Origin: Notospermus geniculatus
Taxonomy: Eukaryota > Nemertea > Pilidiophora > Heteronemertea > Lineidae
Direction: 5' to 3'
Length of the DNA: 64,000 nt
NCBI GenBank assembly: GCA_002633025.1
Contig: NMRB01001326.1
Location: forward strand, 115,831 to 179,830
The position numbers and the translations under genes were made by a program. Of this stretch, positions 23,217 through 35,471 are shown piece by piece. Numbering within the stretch: position 1 is the stretch's first letter; every line of letters begins with the position of its first letter. Below the pieces are notes generated by a model. The model was given only the letters and a program-made list of their open reading frames with translations. It did not search any database and had not been told where the DNA came from.

Positions 23217-23535
23217 ATCCGCTTTAGCTCTGATAACCTGGCCAGGTTATATGTGCGTTCCTGGACGTTAGTTACTCGAAGTACACGAGCAATTAATCGG
23301 GGATTCCGTGTACGCTCTGCAACACAACATGAGTCAAGGTGCTGCACCACATGTATGTTTTCTGGTGCAACTGGCTCTCGATGGGGAATTCACCATTGTC
23401 AGTTTCAGTATGATTTTTGCCGAGACCAATGACACGACGACTGCCCAGTTTTCAATGGTTGAGATGCATATTAATCCCGGGCCCCCCACTCCTTAATTTT
23501 AGGGTACACATATGCTTGTTCCTGAGTTTGAAAAG
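23217..23535. other. Anonymous sequence
   Basis: No supported gene or repeat. Confidence 0.5.
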
Positions 23536-23730
23536 GACCCCCTAATGGAAGGAACCAAGGGAAATTTTCCACCCCTTTCTGCGGGCTTTTTTCATCCCAT
23601 TAGACCCCCTAATGGAAGGAACCAAGACATTTTCACCCCCTTTTCGGGAATTTTCATGCAATTAGACCCCCTAATTGAGAAGGAACCAAGGGATTTTCAC
23701 CCACTTTTTTACAAGCTTTTTCATTGAGAA
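23536..23730. repeat. Degenerate tandem repeat, about 64 bp
   Basis: GACCCCCTAATGGAAGGAAC begins near 23536 and 23603, with a variant (GACCCCCTAATTGAGAAGG) near 23665. Further T-rich, TCGGGA-containing segments continue to about 23890. Confidence 0.7.
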
Positions 23731-24089
23731 TAGGACTTTCATACCCCTTTTTATTATTTTTTCGGGAAGAGAACCTTTTGACTCCCTTTTTAAGAATTTT
23801 TCGGGAGAAAAGTCATTCAAAGTACCCCTATTTTTAGTGTTTTTCGGGAATTTTTTCCCGAACAGTGCTGCCGAAAATGACCCCTTTTCCTGAGAAAATT
23901 GGAACGAGCATGCGGTATGGTTGATCCCTGAGTGGGGGGCCCGGGATATTAATCCACCTCGGACAAGAAGACTCATGTAGAGCGGCACCGAATTCATTGA
24001 ATACTTGCGTGCCACCCATACGAGGAAAGAATAGTACGTAGTGGATTAAGCAGGCCGCACAAAGGGGATATGGCAAGCGATCTACTCAC

Positions 24090-24250
24090 TGCCAATCTAC
24101 TTGCCAGCCATGCAGACTAGGCTATATCAGTTTTGGTACAGTTTGATTTTGGGCGAGGACCGCCGACAAGAAGATTCCACGCGTTGCTGTGAAGTGCGCA
24201 ACTGGCACCGGCAATCAATTTTGCTTGATGGCAAATACACTTGCGATATC
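24090..24250 (+). repeat. Dispersed repeat copy, 'gcaagaagattc' family
   Basis: GACAAGAAGATTCCACGCG and GCTGTGAAGTGCGCAACTGG match the family at 10720, 35200 and 39790. A detached end, CGCCTGGTGTGCTGC, lies near 24620. Confidence 0.5.
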
Positions 24251-24439
24251 AGTGTTATATCTAGGATTTCAGAAGGGCACGGTGCAAACTTTATGAAAAG
24301 GGCACTTCAACCTGGAAAAGGGCACTTTTCATTCGCGACATTTCTTCTAACGGAATTTGAAAAGCTAAAAAGTTAAAAAGGTTTCTATAACTCCAGTCAA
24401 CAGCCAATTTAAGCCAGTTTCTAAGGTGATATGACTAAA

Positions 24440-24600
24440 AGGGACCATGGCAAAGGGTCTGGGGGTATAAAAACCTAAAAAAAAAAAAAAAAAAAAAAAA
24501 TTTTTTTTTTTAGTTTTAGGGCATGGCGCCCTAGGGGGTTAAAAAAGGGCACAATGGCGCCCCCTTTTGGGGGCATGGCGCGGCGCCACTCTAAAATGGC
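24440..24600. repeat. Poly-A/poly-T palindrome with GC-rich arms
   Basis: A run of 24 A (24477-24500) is followed at once by 11 T, flanked by CCTAAA and TTTAGG. The following DNA repeats GCATGGCGCC-type palindromic words. It is a fold-back repeat or an assembly-prone simple sequence. Confidence 0.7.
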
Positions 24601-24639
24601 CTAGATATAACACTGGATATCGCCTGGTGTGCTGCTCGT

Positions 24640-26980
24640 TGTAAAAGTGTTAATCCATTACTGGAAGCATCCACCTGTTATAGGGCAGTTTTTCTAAACC
24701 GTAACAAAAGGATGATGTTTTGTCCAAAGTGTGTCAGGATCAGGAAGCGTTTCCCATGACATAACCACAAAGGAACCATCCAGAACCAGGTCAACCACAG
24801 TTCCTGTTGACAATTTTTTCTCTCAAAAGATTTAAAACCCCAATTCACTATTTTGTCCTCTTTTATCGCGTGGACAATCGTCCATCACATTCTTATTGTG
24901 AAAGTGCTGCAGGGGAGATGTTCGAATTAAGGTCACTCTTCCGTAACCTACATTTGAGTCGCGTTATTTTTTCGTCAAAGGTTGCCCCCAAAATACCGGG
25001 AAACTTGATTGTAGGGGTGGATTTCACTGAAAGCGCGAGAGAGCATGGGTCAAATCTATAACAAATGATACTACAGACTCTTTTTCAAGATATTTTCACA
25101 AGAATTTACTCATTGTTAAGAAAACCACAAGAATTTCATCTTCATTGTCAGATTTTTTTCAATGTCGTTTATTACCGGTATATTCACCACAAAAATTCCA
25201 TTCTATTTTTGACTGAATAGCTGGAAGTCTGTTGTACTCAGAGGCACGAAGTCAACGACCAGGATGAGGAAGCAAGATAGTAATTGTCCCTGACTGACAC
25301 CGATGCTCAAATTCCCCAGCGTCCTACTTTGACATGTTTATGTGGGCCTGGTGCGATCAGGTCTGCCCACACTGGGGTTTTCAAACCTGGGCTCTCCCGC
25401 GACCGAAAAACCCAGAATTGGACATTCACAGTACTAGTATATGAAAAGTTAGTTGCAAAACCCAGCGACAGGTGGCTGCACCCCAAGTTATCTTATAGGG
25501 CCCCATGTGCAATTGCTCTGAACATAGTAGACCTAAATGTGACCCGCTCCAGTAAAAGAGGTCCTTGCAGCCGAGGAAAGAGTTAACGGCCTTACACTAG
25601 CTGAAATGTACGTCTCTGCAGGTTTACAATAGTAGTGGACAGCAGTGATAATAGTTGAGTAAACTGATGACCTAATGACGATCACCTGCGACAAGCCCTA
25701 CTTTTGCAAGAGCAGGTGTTTGGGATCTGTTGGAGTGTATGGAACTGGAAAAACCCATAGTTTTGGGGGTGGCCGGGGGGGGGGGGTGGTGGTGGGGGAA
25801 GCGAAGCAGAANTCAGGATCTTCACAAATTGACTGAACAGATGAAACCGAACGTGCCATCCCAGTGATTAAAAGAGCCATTATAATTATTCTCACAAAAT
25901 TGAGTTCCCATGAAGGAGCATTACGTACCACTCATGGCTGAAGTGTCACTTTGAAAAGGCATTTGAAAAGCTTTTTATTGAACTCCCTTGTTTTAAACCA
26001 ATGAAAATGTTGGTTTTAACCCGCTGGAAATACTCGTAGGATTGAAGTGCATCAATTGATTTTTGAAAAGATAAACATTCCCATGGTAGTCACTACTGCA
26101 CATCCTTAAAGGGGCAGTCATCTCATAAAATTGATCGCAGTGGGAGCGTGTCTCTGTTTTTGGCACTGAGAAGGTGATTGAGGATGTTGTACTCAAGTTA
26201 TAGTACAAAACCGAAGTATTAAATGTATTAACATCACAATGGCACTTTCATTACAGCTTACATGTATTTATTGAACAGTTTTCTGAGAGAAGAGGGCCTT
26301 TAATTATTTATGACTATAATGTGGTGGTCGAAATTTCGAGGGCCAGTATGAGATATTGATGCACCGCACTCAATTTATCATACGTATCGAAGAATGGCAG
26401 CTTGCGAAATGGAGCAGCCGCAAGAAATAAGCAGTCAGAACGTTACGTTTTTTTTCAAATTGCGTTGGATTTCATCTGCATATTGCATAAGTACCTTTTT
26501 CCCATAATGCATCAAGACTGTGTCTGGAAACGAATAGGCTAATCGGACACTTTGAGCGAAACATGTATTGACGTGTTTAAAAATTCGCAACCACTCCAGG
26601 ACTCCAACTGTCAGCCACTCAGCGACGAAACAATGAGAAAGAAGATGCATAATTTAACGCATTGGTAGCGCGGATCTTCCCGCGTATATACGTCTGCCGT
26701 GTGGTGAATCATTACAATAGGTAAATACATTGTAGGTGAGTTCTTGTTTTATTTGCGCTGAGATGAATACCGGATATTCACCGTTAGATTCCAAGACACC
26801 TTTGTCTTGAAGTTTTTCATCCAGGCAAAAATTGTTTACTGAAAAACCATCATCAGCTAAATATCCCATTTTTTTCACGAATATACAGTACATGTAATGT
26901 ACACTGTCTACTAAGTTCAAAATGATTTGCCACCGACTTATCAGAATCCATCGCAGCCCTGATGCAACAAAAATTCGTCA
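24640..26980. other. Anonymous sequence
   Basis: No supported gene. A poly-G tract lies at 25775-25787. Nothing else is structured. Confidence 0.45.
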
Positions 26981-26982
26981 GT

Positions 26983-27340
26983 GGATCCCCGGCATACAAT
27001 ACCCAAGTAGGCCAAAATTCATTTTTTTCCCACAAATTCTGCAGCAATGGATTTCACAGCTATGGAAACAGGGTAGCCAACCCGGTCCTATACAATGGAT
27101 GCCTTTTGTCTGGGAAATTGATCAGCAGCCACATGTCACTTTCATTTCAATAGTTATTAGCCACGAGTGACACCTATTGAGGTCGTGGGTATGGTACCCA
27201 ATCTCGCCAACTTGTCGAAACTCCATCGCAATGCATGGTCGTGCAGGCAAAACTTATATCATTGGATCCCCAGCCTATGATGCCCTAGGCCTATTCATTT
27301 TGCACAAATGGTCCACAAATTCTGCCATGGATACAGTCAA
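26983..27340 (+). repeat. Degenerate direct repeats enclosing a dispersed repeat
   Basis: GGATCCCCGGCATACAATAC with CCACAAATTCTGC (26983-27050) recurs as GGATCCCCAGCCTATGATGC with CCACAAATTCTGC (27268-27325). Between them, 27072-27195 is an 'agagggcagcac'-family copy (CCTATACAATGGATGCC to GACACCTATTGAGG). Confidence 0.5.
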
Positions 27341-27409
27341 GGGTTGCATGTTTCTGAGGAACGGAAATGCTGGATCTCGCAACCATTTTCAAGGTGTATG
27401 TGTGCACAC

Positions 27410-28005
27410 ATGATACGGCGTTGAACGGTTATCTTTCTTCACATACAAGTATCAACTAAAATGATACCGGATGTAACGTTTTTTATTCAATTTTTCATTC
27501 TTCTCGCCAGAGTCCACCTGGAAACGCGCTCGGCCCATTCCAAGGTCGAATACAGTGTTTCATGAAACGGAAATTGATATAATTAAATTTGATACTTTTT
27601 TGCGCTGAGCTACTCTAAATCATGCTGAAGAAAATCCGAGAAAAAATTCACACGGTTTTCGTTAAGTAGTTGAGAAGGAACGATAACAAATGATCCTAAG
27701 TATGGTTGGTAGAAAATGTGGAATATAATCCAAATTAGGACAGGGTTACCTCTAAAAAGTGACATCGAAGAATTCAAAGAATGGTTGCGAGATGCGTGAA
27801 ACCCATTGTGCAAGAACACGATACGTGGCAGATTCTTGACAGGAAAAGTTCACTTCCGACACGTTTCATCCGTTGATGTGAAGCAACGAGTATAGGCCTA
27901 CTAGCGGCAGGACTTTTCGTCCGTGGATCTTTCATTCCCTCTGTTAGCACCTAATAAATCTCCAAAATGCAAAGATTTTTGTGTTTTTCCATTGTTTTTT
28001 TCATG
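27410..28005. other. Anonymous sequence
   Basis: No supported gene. GAATGGTTGCGAGATGC near 27777 is an inverted match to GGATCTCGCAACCATTTT near 27371, so a decayed fold-back element of about 420 bp may be present. Confidence 0.4.
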
Positions 28006-28095
28006 CTCAGACACTGCTCAAGGCACGCTCAGGCATGTTCAAGGCACGCTCAGGCACCACCAGGCACGCTCAGACACCACCAGGAGCGTGCCTTG
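28006..28095. repeat. Short tandem repeat of GGCACGCTCAG words
   Basis: Units of 12-18 bp built on AAGGCACGCTCAGGCA and CACCACCAGG are repeated about five times. Confidence 0.8.
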
Positions 28096-29264
28096 ATACA
28101 TGTAGGACCTCTTTCGATTAATGACATTGTACTGCAGCCCAGCTGAGACAGGGCCCTGATGAACAAGCTACCATAAGGATGTTTGTCTTATTTTGAACCA
28201 GGATACATACACCAACGTACTAGGAATATTATTTTACGGTGGGGCATAGTCCAGTGTGTTTGTTTAGAAACGTTACCACTAAGATACACAGACAGTGCAG
28301 TGCAGTGAGCAAGTACAAACTTCAATGCATAGTCTGACGGCGCAAGAATGAAACCTATTATGATTATGGGGTCTGGGCGCCTCCCACACCCCTGGATTCA
28401 CCCAGCCTGGTTCTTGTTGGTTGCAATCATTGTCGTCAAATGATGAAGCTGAATCTGCGAGCAACGTTTCACAATATGACACCTCACACAACTCGAAGAT
28501 GGCTTGCTTTTACTTGCATGCACAAGGCTGTGTTTATGTTTTTGTTGGCAACACATGAACATGTTGAGTCTAATCATGTACGTATTCCCTCGCTTCGTAG
28601 CACCCACGGCGGAACTCGCTCTGGCATCCCGGGACAGGCACGCGCCAAAATCAACAAAGTGCTTGGTCGTTGGTTGGCTATAAAATCTGGAATGGTGAAA
28701 GTTCGGAGGCGTTCGATTCCCGAACAAACATATCGTGTGTATTTTGATATTGTTCGTAACGTGAGCTTGAAGTGTCTGTGAGTTGTTAGCCAAGAATAAC
28801 TATCTATTTGAGATAGTTTAGGTTCTCATGGCCAACTACTTGGAAGTAACTGATCTGATCTGTCACTGGTGATGTACGCACTGCGCGCACATCGCAAATT
28901 GTTTGATAAATTCACCGTTCCAAAATAGACGCGATGAACCGACGTAATTGCACCTTTACAACTTAGATTGAGCGATACCGTGAAGGTCATCGTAATATCA
29001 AGTTGTAATATTCCCGTACGCTATTCTGCTCGACATTTTACGAAGACGACAAAGATGAACTGATACATCACAGAAGTACCAACGATGATGTTGATGATAA
29101 CCTGACTGGGTTTCGACATACAGTGACAGCGCTGTCACGGAGATGTAAGCCATTCCTGCGGTATATTATGTAGCATCAAATATTTTTGTTCGAACAGACT
29201 TGGAGAGGAAAGACACTGCTTCACTTGAGCATTTTCTTGGTGAATTGGCACTTAATTTGTATCT
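28096..29264. other. Anonymous sequence
   Basis: No supported gene. Overlapping frames on both strands at 28398-28793 are near chance length and match nothing I know. Confidence 0.45.
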
Positions 29265-29450
29265 GTATTTGATTCTTTCGTCAGGGCTGAAGCCATAGCA
29301 TTATTGGCCCTGGTAAGTACGGAAGAGGCCATCTCAAGCTACTCACGTTCCTCACTTGGATGGGATCTTTTACTTGCCCTTTCAACATGTTCAAAGGCAC
29401 AAGGTACAAGTCACCACAGTTTACTGTCCCATGCGATGGAGTAAATGCAT
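29265..29450 (+). repeat. Dispersed repeat copy
   Basis: GTCAGGGCTGAAGCCATAGC, GGAAGAGGCCATCTCAAGC and CAAAGGCACAAGGTACAAG match the copies at 19965 and 20400. Confidence 0.65.
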
Positions 29451-29699
29451 TGGCACTCAATGGTTATCTAGTATTCTGTAGCACTGATAATCTTGTTGGA
29501 AAACAGGGCAGGGTAGAGGAAGGTCCCCTGGCTCGTCCATTGCAAGTCGGCGCAGCTTCCTTTTTCCTTGTGCAAGTTGCAGAGCAGTCCTCTTCTTCAT
29601 AACTTTTTGTCATTCACCCCCAACACGGCAAAAAACCCTTTTCCTTTCCCCTCACATCTAACGACAACAAAACCCTTTGTCGCGTTTCCACCGGCACAA

Positions 29700-29830
29700 A
29701 ATGAGTCGTTTGTCGTAAAATTAATCAATTAACATTACCTGAAGAAGAAGATCAATCACTCACTGGGGTCATTGATTGATAGGGTGATTAGCTGCTCCAC
29801 TGATTGGGACTCTTCCGTTTACCTTACATA
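29700..29830. promoter_or_regulatory. Candidate cis-regulatory block with PBX/HOX-like sites
   Basis: TGATTGAT at 29773-29780 matches the classical PBX-HOX composite site. ATCAATTAAC and ATCAATC lie nearby, and GGTGATTAGC and TGATTGG follow. The block is not visibly repetitive. Function is inference. Confidence 0.25.
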
Positions 29831-31836
29831 CCCGCACAGAGGTAGGCCATCAATTAGGGTGAATTTTGTTTCATTGTGGAAAGTATTTTCATTTGTTGCA
29901 AAGTTTTTGAAACCGTCACAGGAGCTATCACTTCAGTACAGGGTATAAGCTTAAGCATTACTGGTAATGTGCTGTTCNATCAGCAACCAATTCAAGATAA
30001 ATGTGGGCCAATAATCCACCAATACAACCCGATTAATTTGGTAATCATACACTGACCAGGACTACATCCTAACTGCATTTCTCATATCAAACGTAATATA
30101 CAGCAGACATCTGGTCAATCAAGGCAAACCTTGACCATGCACCATGTAAAATTGCATCCGGTGGTCAGGTTTACCATTGCATTCATTTCAGAGATGCGGG
30201 ACTTCGACCCCTTAAGGCTGGTTTTGTACTTAGTCACTGGGGATAGCACGCCATGGTGAAATATCAGAGAGGCTGCTGCAGAATGAAGAAAGATGGACCA
30301 TATTTGCGGTTTACGATCTGGGAGAGCAAGGCCACATGTTGGCGATGAGCATTACTTAAATAATTGCAATAAAACGTCTTATTGCAGCATGCAGAACCAG
30401 CAAAAACTTCTGAAAGAACTGTGACAGAGTCAGAAAGAGTTTGCAGTCACTGGAAAACTCCAGTGGAGCATTTTCTGATGAAATTAACAAATGAGTTGAA
30501 GCCTGATGCACTTAAAAAATCAATGTATACTTTTCTGTTATTTTCCACCGTCCACATAATCTGCTGAGTATGCAATACATCTCATTGCAGGAATTCACCT
30601 AAACATTGCAAAAAAATCTGCATATATTTCAAAAGCAAATCATGTGTTATCTTGGCATTCTTATGTTGAAACAGAACATCCCAGCCAAAGGAAATATTTG
30701 CACATAAATGCAGGTAATATGTTCCAGTGGAAGATGTTGAACCGACAGTGCGTGACGGAATTAATTCCGTGTGACAAGCCACCGGGACTGGTTAATATAT
30801 TGCGATGATGGGCTGCACGGTGGGGCTGTTACAACAATGGTGCGCCCCCATTCACATGGACGACCGCGGCAGCGAGGTAAGAATATTCTCAAAGCTCGTC
30901 CAGATTCAAATCCGAATGAGCTTTTGTCTTGTAAGTCATAACAGGAAAATTATTTCAAACTTAGAGGCTGTTCTCTTCGTTATCCGCACACCCTCTGCTC
31001 AGCGTTTCTTTTGAAAATCTGAGAGTACTCTGTCTTTTTCAATTTCAGATGAGCCATGCAACCTGACTGACACCATCACCAGGTGAAAATCTGTAGTTTC
31101 TACAAAAATAACATTAACTTACGAATTCAGCAATGGTACAGCTGTCTACCAATGTCAAAACATCAGATAAAATTGATGTATCTCTATCTTACCTGAAATG
31201 ATACAAAATAAAGATTATCTGAAAAGTGCAGTTCTCTTACAGAATACTGCAGTCTGCATGAGATGGATAAGCACAAATTAGTTGTACCAACAATGCCGAT
31301 TTCATTTGGATCTGATGGGGCATTATTTCATCAAACCCGGACAAACATCCCGACAACATATAGAATAAAAATTTACAACTTCTTAGAAAATTCTCTGACA
31401 CATCTTTACGCAAAGATCATAACTTGAGATATAAATATATTGATACCGAAAATGGCACGAACGATGAAATTGTGTATTTATTTTTCGTAAACGCTGCGAT
31501 AAATGACGCCAGTTGACTTGTGATCATCCGCCCTGTGGGATCATGGGTATTTGTTCTTGGTCTCTGACAACATCTGAGAACGTCTTGACATCATGGTCTA
31601 TAAATTAATTGTCACTAACGATGACGAGATATTGATAATTCAGCAATAAACGCGACCCTCCTCATGAAATACAATCATAATACAAACAAGAGTTCAAATT
31701 TTCATTTGGCTAAATTTCTGTGTAAATTTCTTTGAAGTATTCATGAGACGTTGAGCGTAAAAATGAGACGTTGAGCGTAAAATATGTATGGTCACATGAT
31801 TGATGCAAATCATGTAACTTAGATCATGTCGGTATA
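29831..31836. other. Anonymous sequence
   Basis: No supported gene. A 19-bp tandem word GAGACGTTGAGCGTAAAA occurs twice at 31745-31781. The segment 31500-31650 is AT-rich with several TAAT and GATA-like words. Confidence 0.45.
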
Positions 31837-32209
31837 AGGGCAAGCAAAAAAAATCTTTAGTTTATCGTCCTCCGCCCGCGCCAATTTTCAGCGCCGTGCA
31901 AAACTTTATTTTTATTTTTTATAAGTGTGAATTTCGAGCCGTGCCGCGTATCACAGCGCCGCCAAGCGGTAGATTTGTAAACAACAGTTTCCAAAGCATG
32001 CTCTTCATGCATTTTCAGCGTTTTCAATAACCATTTACAAAATGTAAGTGAACTGTGAACCTTTTTGGTGACATAACATGTTCAGGAGGAGCTGATTTTG
32101 TAATTTGTTCATACCAAAGTAAAATAAAAAATAAAAATAAAAAGTGCCCCCCTTGCCTATTTTCAAGAACCACTCGGACGATAAACTAAAAATTTTTTTT
32201 GCTTGCCCT
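31837..32209. mobile_element. TIR element with AGGGCAAGC ends
   Basis: AGGGCAAGCAAAAAAAATC and, further in, TTTAGTTTATCGTCC face the matching inverted right end (GGACGATAAACTAAA to GCTTGCCCT). The TIRs are about 38 bp with small differences. The interior is A-rich with no coding capacity. The flanks are A/T-rich (TATA, AAAG), so a TTAA or TA target is possible but not proven. Confidence 0.75.
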
Positions 32210-32214
32210 AAAGC

Positions 32215-32689
32215 CCTGTCCACAACACCGGATTGCGCCTCGTTTGCGGCGAGCGGTGTGGTTTTTGCAGCGTTTTGGATGATTCGATGGTTTAACAATA
32301 TGGCATGTTACAGTTGTAATTTATCCCAATGCCTGTGAAAACCCCCATTGCTAGGCCACAAACCATGCCGAAAACAAGGCTTTGGTTGAGCAGTAGGAGA
32401 CTTCCCTGCCGCAAGAGGGCGCCTGTTAGCGGTCCTAGAACGTCACAAAATTTGATTTGATTTCATCACTTCATCTCCATGTGATAGATTTGATGATTCT
32501 CTTTGGCAGTGCTTGCCATCACATCCACAAGTAGGACTTGATATAATTTAAGAAGACAAAGCGTTTTATAATATATTTCATATCAAAACACATGTATTTA
32601 CGTGCACCCAAAATACGTAAATTCCAATATAACCAAATATCACCCCAGGACTAACACAGTGCCCCATTTTCCTGGAAGGATTTATTGTC
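32215..32689. other. Mostly anonymous sequence with a repeat fragment
   Basis: CCTGTTAGCGGTCCTAGAAC at 32420-32440 matches the left end of the element at 14644. No gene is supported. Confidence 0.5.
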
Positions 32690-32949
32690 ATGTCTCGTAC
32701 AAGGAGGTCAGCGATGGTTGTTTGCCCCAAGGCCTCCAGGGGGCCAAGAAACAACAATAGATCTGCGCATCCTGTCTGGGCAGATGAACTTGGAATATAT
32801 CGAACAATTCCTTTTGATAGGTACAATAATAAATGGTTTGATACTGGTCATTTATGGTACAATTCAGCACAAGTTTTGATACTAGAACATGCACTTGGAG
32901 AAAGCGTTGACATTGAAATATTGATGATGTGTTCATCAACATTAAAGAA

Positions 32950-33768
32950 AAATAGTGCCAATGGCACTGTGCCCGCTTGGCTTTTTAGCACAGTGGTGGA
33001 AAGAATAAGCCATATCAGAATCCCATACAAGCCATATTTGACCAAAGCGTACATAGCAGATTTTGTGAGTTTGGTTTTGGCCTCCTGGTGGCAAAGTCAA
33101 GAATTAGATTTCACCAATACTTCGTCAGGATGTCACTACAACCGAGAGGTAAATACATACAAAGATTCAATACAATAGCTCACACGATTATCAAAATATA
33201 ACCCTTTTAAGTTTTTCACAAAACGCCCCCTACCTACCAAAATAGGAATCGCATCGCACCCAAAATCAAACTTGACCTAGATTTTTTGGTCATAAACACC
33301 TGTATGCAATATGACAATGATCCTTCCAGAACTGAAGGCGCTATCTATCTGACAAGGAAAAATTTGATATTTTCGTTTTGGCCCCCTAGTGGCAAAGTCA
33401 AGAATCAGACTGCGCCAAAATTTCGTGTGCACGTCACCACAAACTAGAGGTACATACATACAAAGTTTCATCACGATAGCTCAAGCCATTCTCAAAATAC
33501 AGGCCTTTGAATTTTTTCACAAAACGCCCCCTACTGGCCAAAGTAGGAATCGCATTGCACCCAAAATCGAACTTGACCTAGATTTTGTGGTCATACACAC
33601 CCATATGCAATATGAAAATGATCCGTCAAAAACTGAAGGCACTATCCATCTGACAAGGGAAAAGTTTACGGACACACGCACGCACGCACTAACGCACGAC
33701 AGACCACCACTAAAGGCGCCAAGCACAGCATAAGCCCTTTTGGCCTATGGGCCAAGCGGGCTAAAAAC
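32950..33768. mobile_element. Repeat element of the 'ggcctcctggtggc' class
   Basis: The left end has GCCCGCTTGGCTTTTTAGCA and the right end GGGCCAAGCGGGCTAAAAA, an imperfect inverted pair. The interior holds two tandem units of about 300 bp with CACAAAACGCCCCCTAC at about 33220 and 33520. A CACGCACGCACGCAC run lies near the right end. The left half is repeated at 35472-35772. No protein is encoded. Confidence 0.7.
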
Positions 33769-33779
33769 TGAGGCCAATC

Positions 33780-34108
33780 CTTTAGAATATTAAAGTGAAA
33801 AGAATCTCCAAAAAGCTTCTGTTAAAGCCACACTATATCAAATTCAGAAACCCTTACGCCCTCCGACAAGTTTAGTGTAAAATGTACTATCCTCTATTAA
33901 GAGCTCCTACTATAGATTTTTTTCAATGTGTGCTGAAAACTAAGGCTTGATTCTTAGAACTACGTATCAGGCCAGCATTTTGGGGACTTCATGAGGTAAT
34001 GAGACCTCCACCTGCACTCTCATAGGAAATGTCATCAGCTCATCATCAGCACCATAAAGGTTTAAATCCTTTGTGATAGCAGTCTCTATGAGTGACATGA
34101 AGACGCCA
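33780..34108. other. Anonymous sequence
   Basis: No supported gene or repeat. Confidence 0.5.
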
Positions 34109-34116
34109 TGATCCTG

Positions 34117-34422
34117 CATCCTCCCACAGCAGGGGTTCTTACCTCGCACCTTTTCATCCACTCACACAACCTTTGGTCGAAGGGGTGAATGTCATCCACT
34201 CTGAATCCTAACCCCTGTCCCCAGTCCCACACCCCTTGATACCTGGCCTCCAATCCTTGACCCCTAAAGCCTACTCCTAACCCAAACCCCTGACCCTCAC
34301 AGGCAGCCGTTACCCTAGATACTGGGTACCGGTACCCTATTCCATTGGTTAGACAACATTTACACCTTTTACGAAACTGTGTGCGAGTGTATGACGAGGA
34401 AAAACCCTGCTATTGGAGGATG
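34117..34422. mobile_element. Fold-back MITE, 'catcctccca' family, split by a nested insertion
   Basis: CATCCTCCCACAGCAGGGG opens the element and CCCTGCTATTGGAGGATG closes it. TGATCCTG and TGACCCTG flank it as an 8-bp duplication with one mismatch. Compared with the intact copy at 43321, about 200 bp of foreign sequence (34173-34372) sits in its centre. Confidence 0.8.
34173..34372. mobile_element. Inserted element with degenerate CCCTAA-like core
   Basis: AAGGGGTGAATGTCATCCAC at the left and GACAACATTTACACCTTTTA at the right are imperfect inverted repeats. The interior is C-rich (CTAACCC words). It is a relative of 20058-20266 and 37862-38047. Target duplication is unclear. Confidence 0.65.
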
Positions 34423-34424
34423 TG

Positions 34425-35199
34425 ACCCTGGGTCAAAGAGGATGTTGTCAATGGCCAATAAAACTATTCAAATATCATTTTCCGCCCAATCGAGGAAGTC
34501 ATAAGTAACATGGACAAATACGACGGAAATCTTTACGACCCCTGCCATTTGTATTCAAGACGCCGCCAACAGGATAGCGGAACTCACGCGCCGGAGCCTC
34601 ACTCTCACTGCAGTGAATACAAACGTGTCATTAGCGCCGTACGGCATCATTTGTTCGCTCGTTGACTCCGCCGCATTTGCAGTTAATCTACATTAACACC
34701 TCATTGGGTGATTAAGTTATTCACTGACAGGCGATTATTTCGTGCGAAGGCAATATTCGTCAGTCACACTTTTCTTTGAAGGAAAAGAAGTTCCAGTTAA
34801 AGGTAGCGTCCACTTTACCAGTGTAAACTCAGTTCACCTGACCCAAAGTAGTCACACTTTTCTTCGAAAGAAAAGAACTTCTATTCTTTGGGCCGTATGC
34901 TTGGGTCAGACTTTAGCCTCAAGTATAGCTGAAGCTAGGGTGGCTTTCCATTGGAGCGTTTCTGTGCGCAGAAACGCTCGAAGGCATTGTTTGTTTCCGC
35001 ATTGTTGGTCACGGCGCAGTGACAAACAATGCTTTCGAGCGTTTCCGCGCACGGAAACGCTCCAATGGAAAGCCGCCCTTAGACTTTCTCTTTGCTTGAA
35101 GCATTGAGAAAAGTCCGACTTTGTGGAAAGTGTGGCTGAAGTCCGACCCAAGCATACGGTCCTTAGTTACTTGTGGGCAGCACTGCACCAGGCAAGGTG
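34425..35199. other. Mostly anonymous sequence with an inverted repeat
   Basis: 34935-35080 holds a long inverted repeat: GTGGCTTTCCATTGGAGCGT, then CGCAGAAACGCTCGAAGGCA, faces the reverse complement ending CTCCAATGGAAAGC. Flanking words AGTCACACTTTTCTT (34759 and 34852) and their inverse near 35120 extend it. It is probably a fold-back MITE of about 300-400 bp. Confidence 0.55.
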
Positions 35200-35405
35200 A
35201 AGCCAATCAAGTGATCTGATTGCTACCGATCTTCTCGCCAGCCACCGCAGACTGGGCAATATTGGTTTTGGTATTCTTTCATATTGAGCAAGAATCGCTG
35301 GCAAGATGGTTCCAAGCATCACTGTCCAGTGCACACCTGGCGTCTACAGCCAGTTTTTCTCCGTGACGATCAGATCGCTTGTGATATCACCTGGTGTGCT
35401 GCTGG
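35200..35405 (+). repeat. Dispersed repeat copy, 'gcaagaagattc' family
   Basis: TGGCAAGATGGTTCCAAGCA, ACTGTCCAGTGCACACCTGG and ATATCACCTGGTGTGCTGC match the copies at 10720, 24090 and 39790. This is the longest copy seen. Confidence 0.6.
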
Positions 35406-35471
35406 CTTACCCAAAGCATAACTCTAAGGCCTAAAAAAAAAATGTCTTGTTTCGGGTCATGTCAGTTTGAA

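Noticed and set aside
32690-33178. 162-codon plus-strand frame as a gene
   Set aside because: Its second half is the repeat element that recurs at 35472-35772, and the first half shows no recognisable domain.
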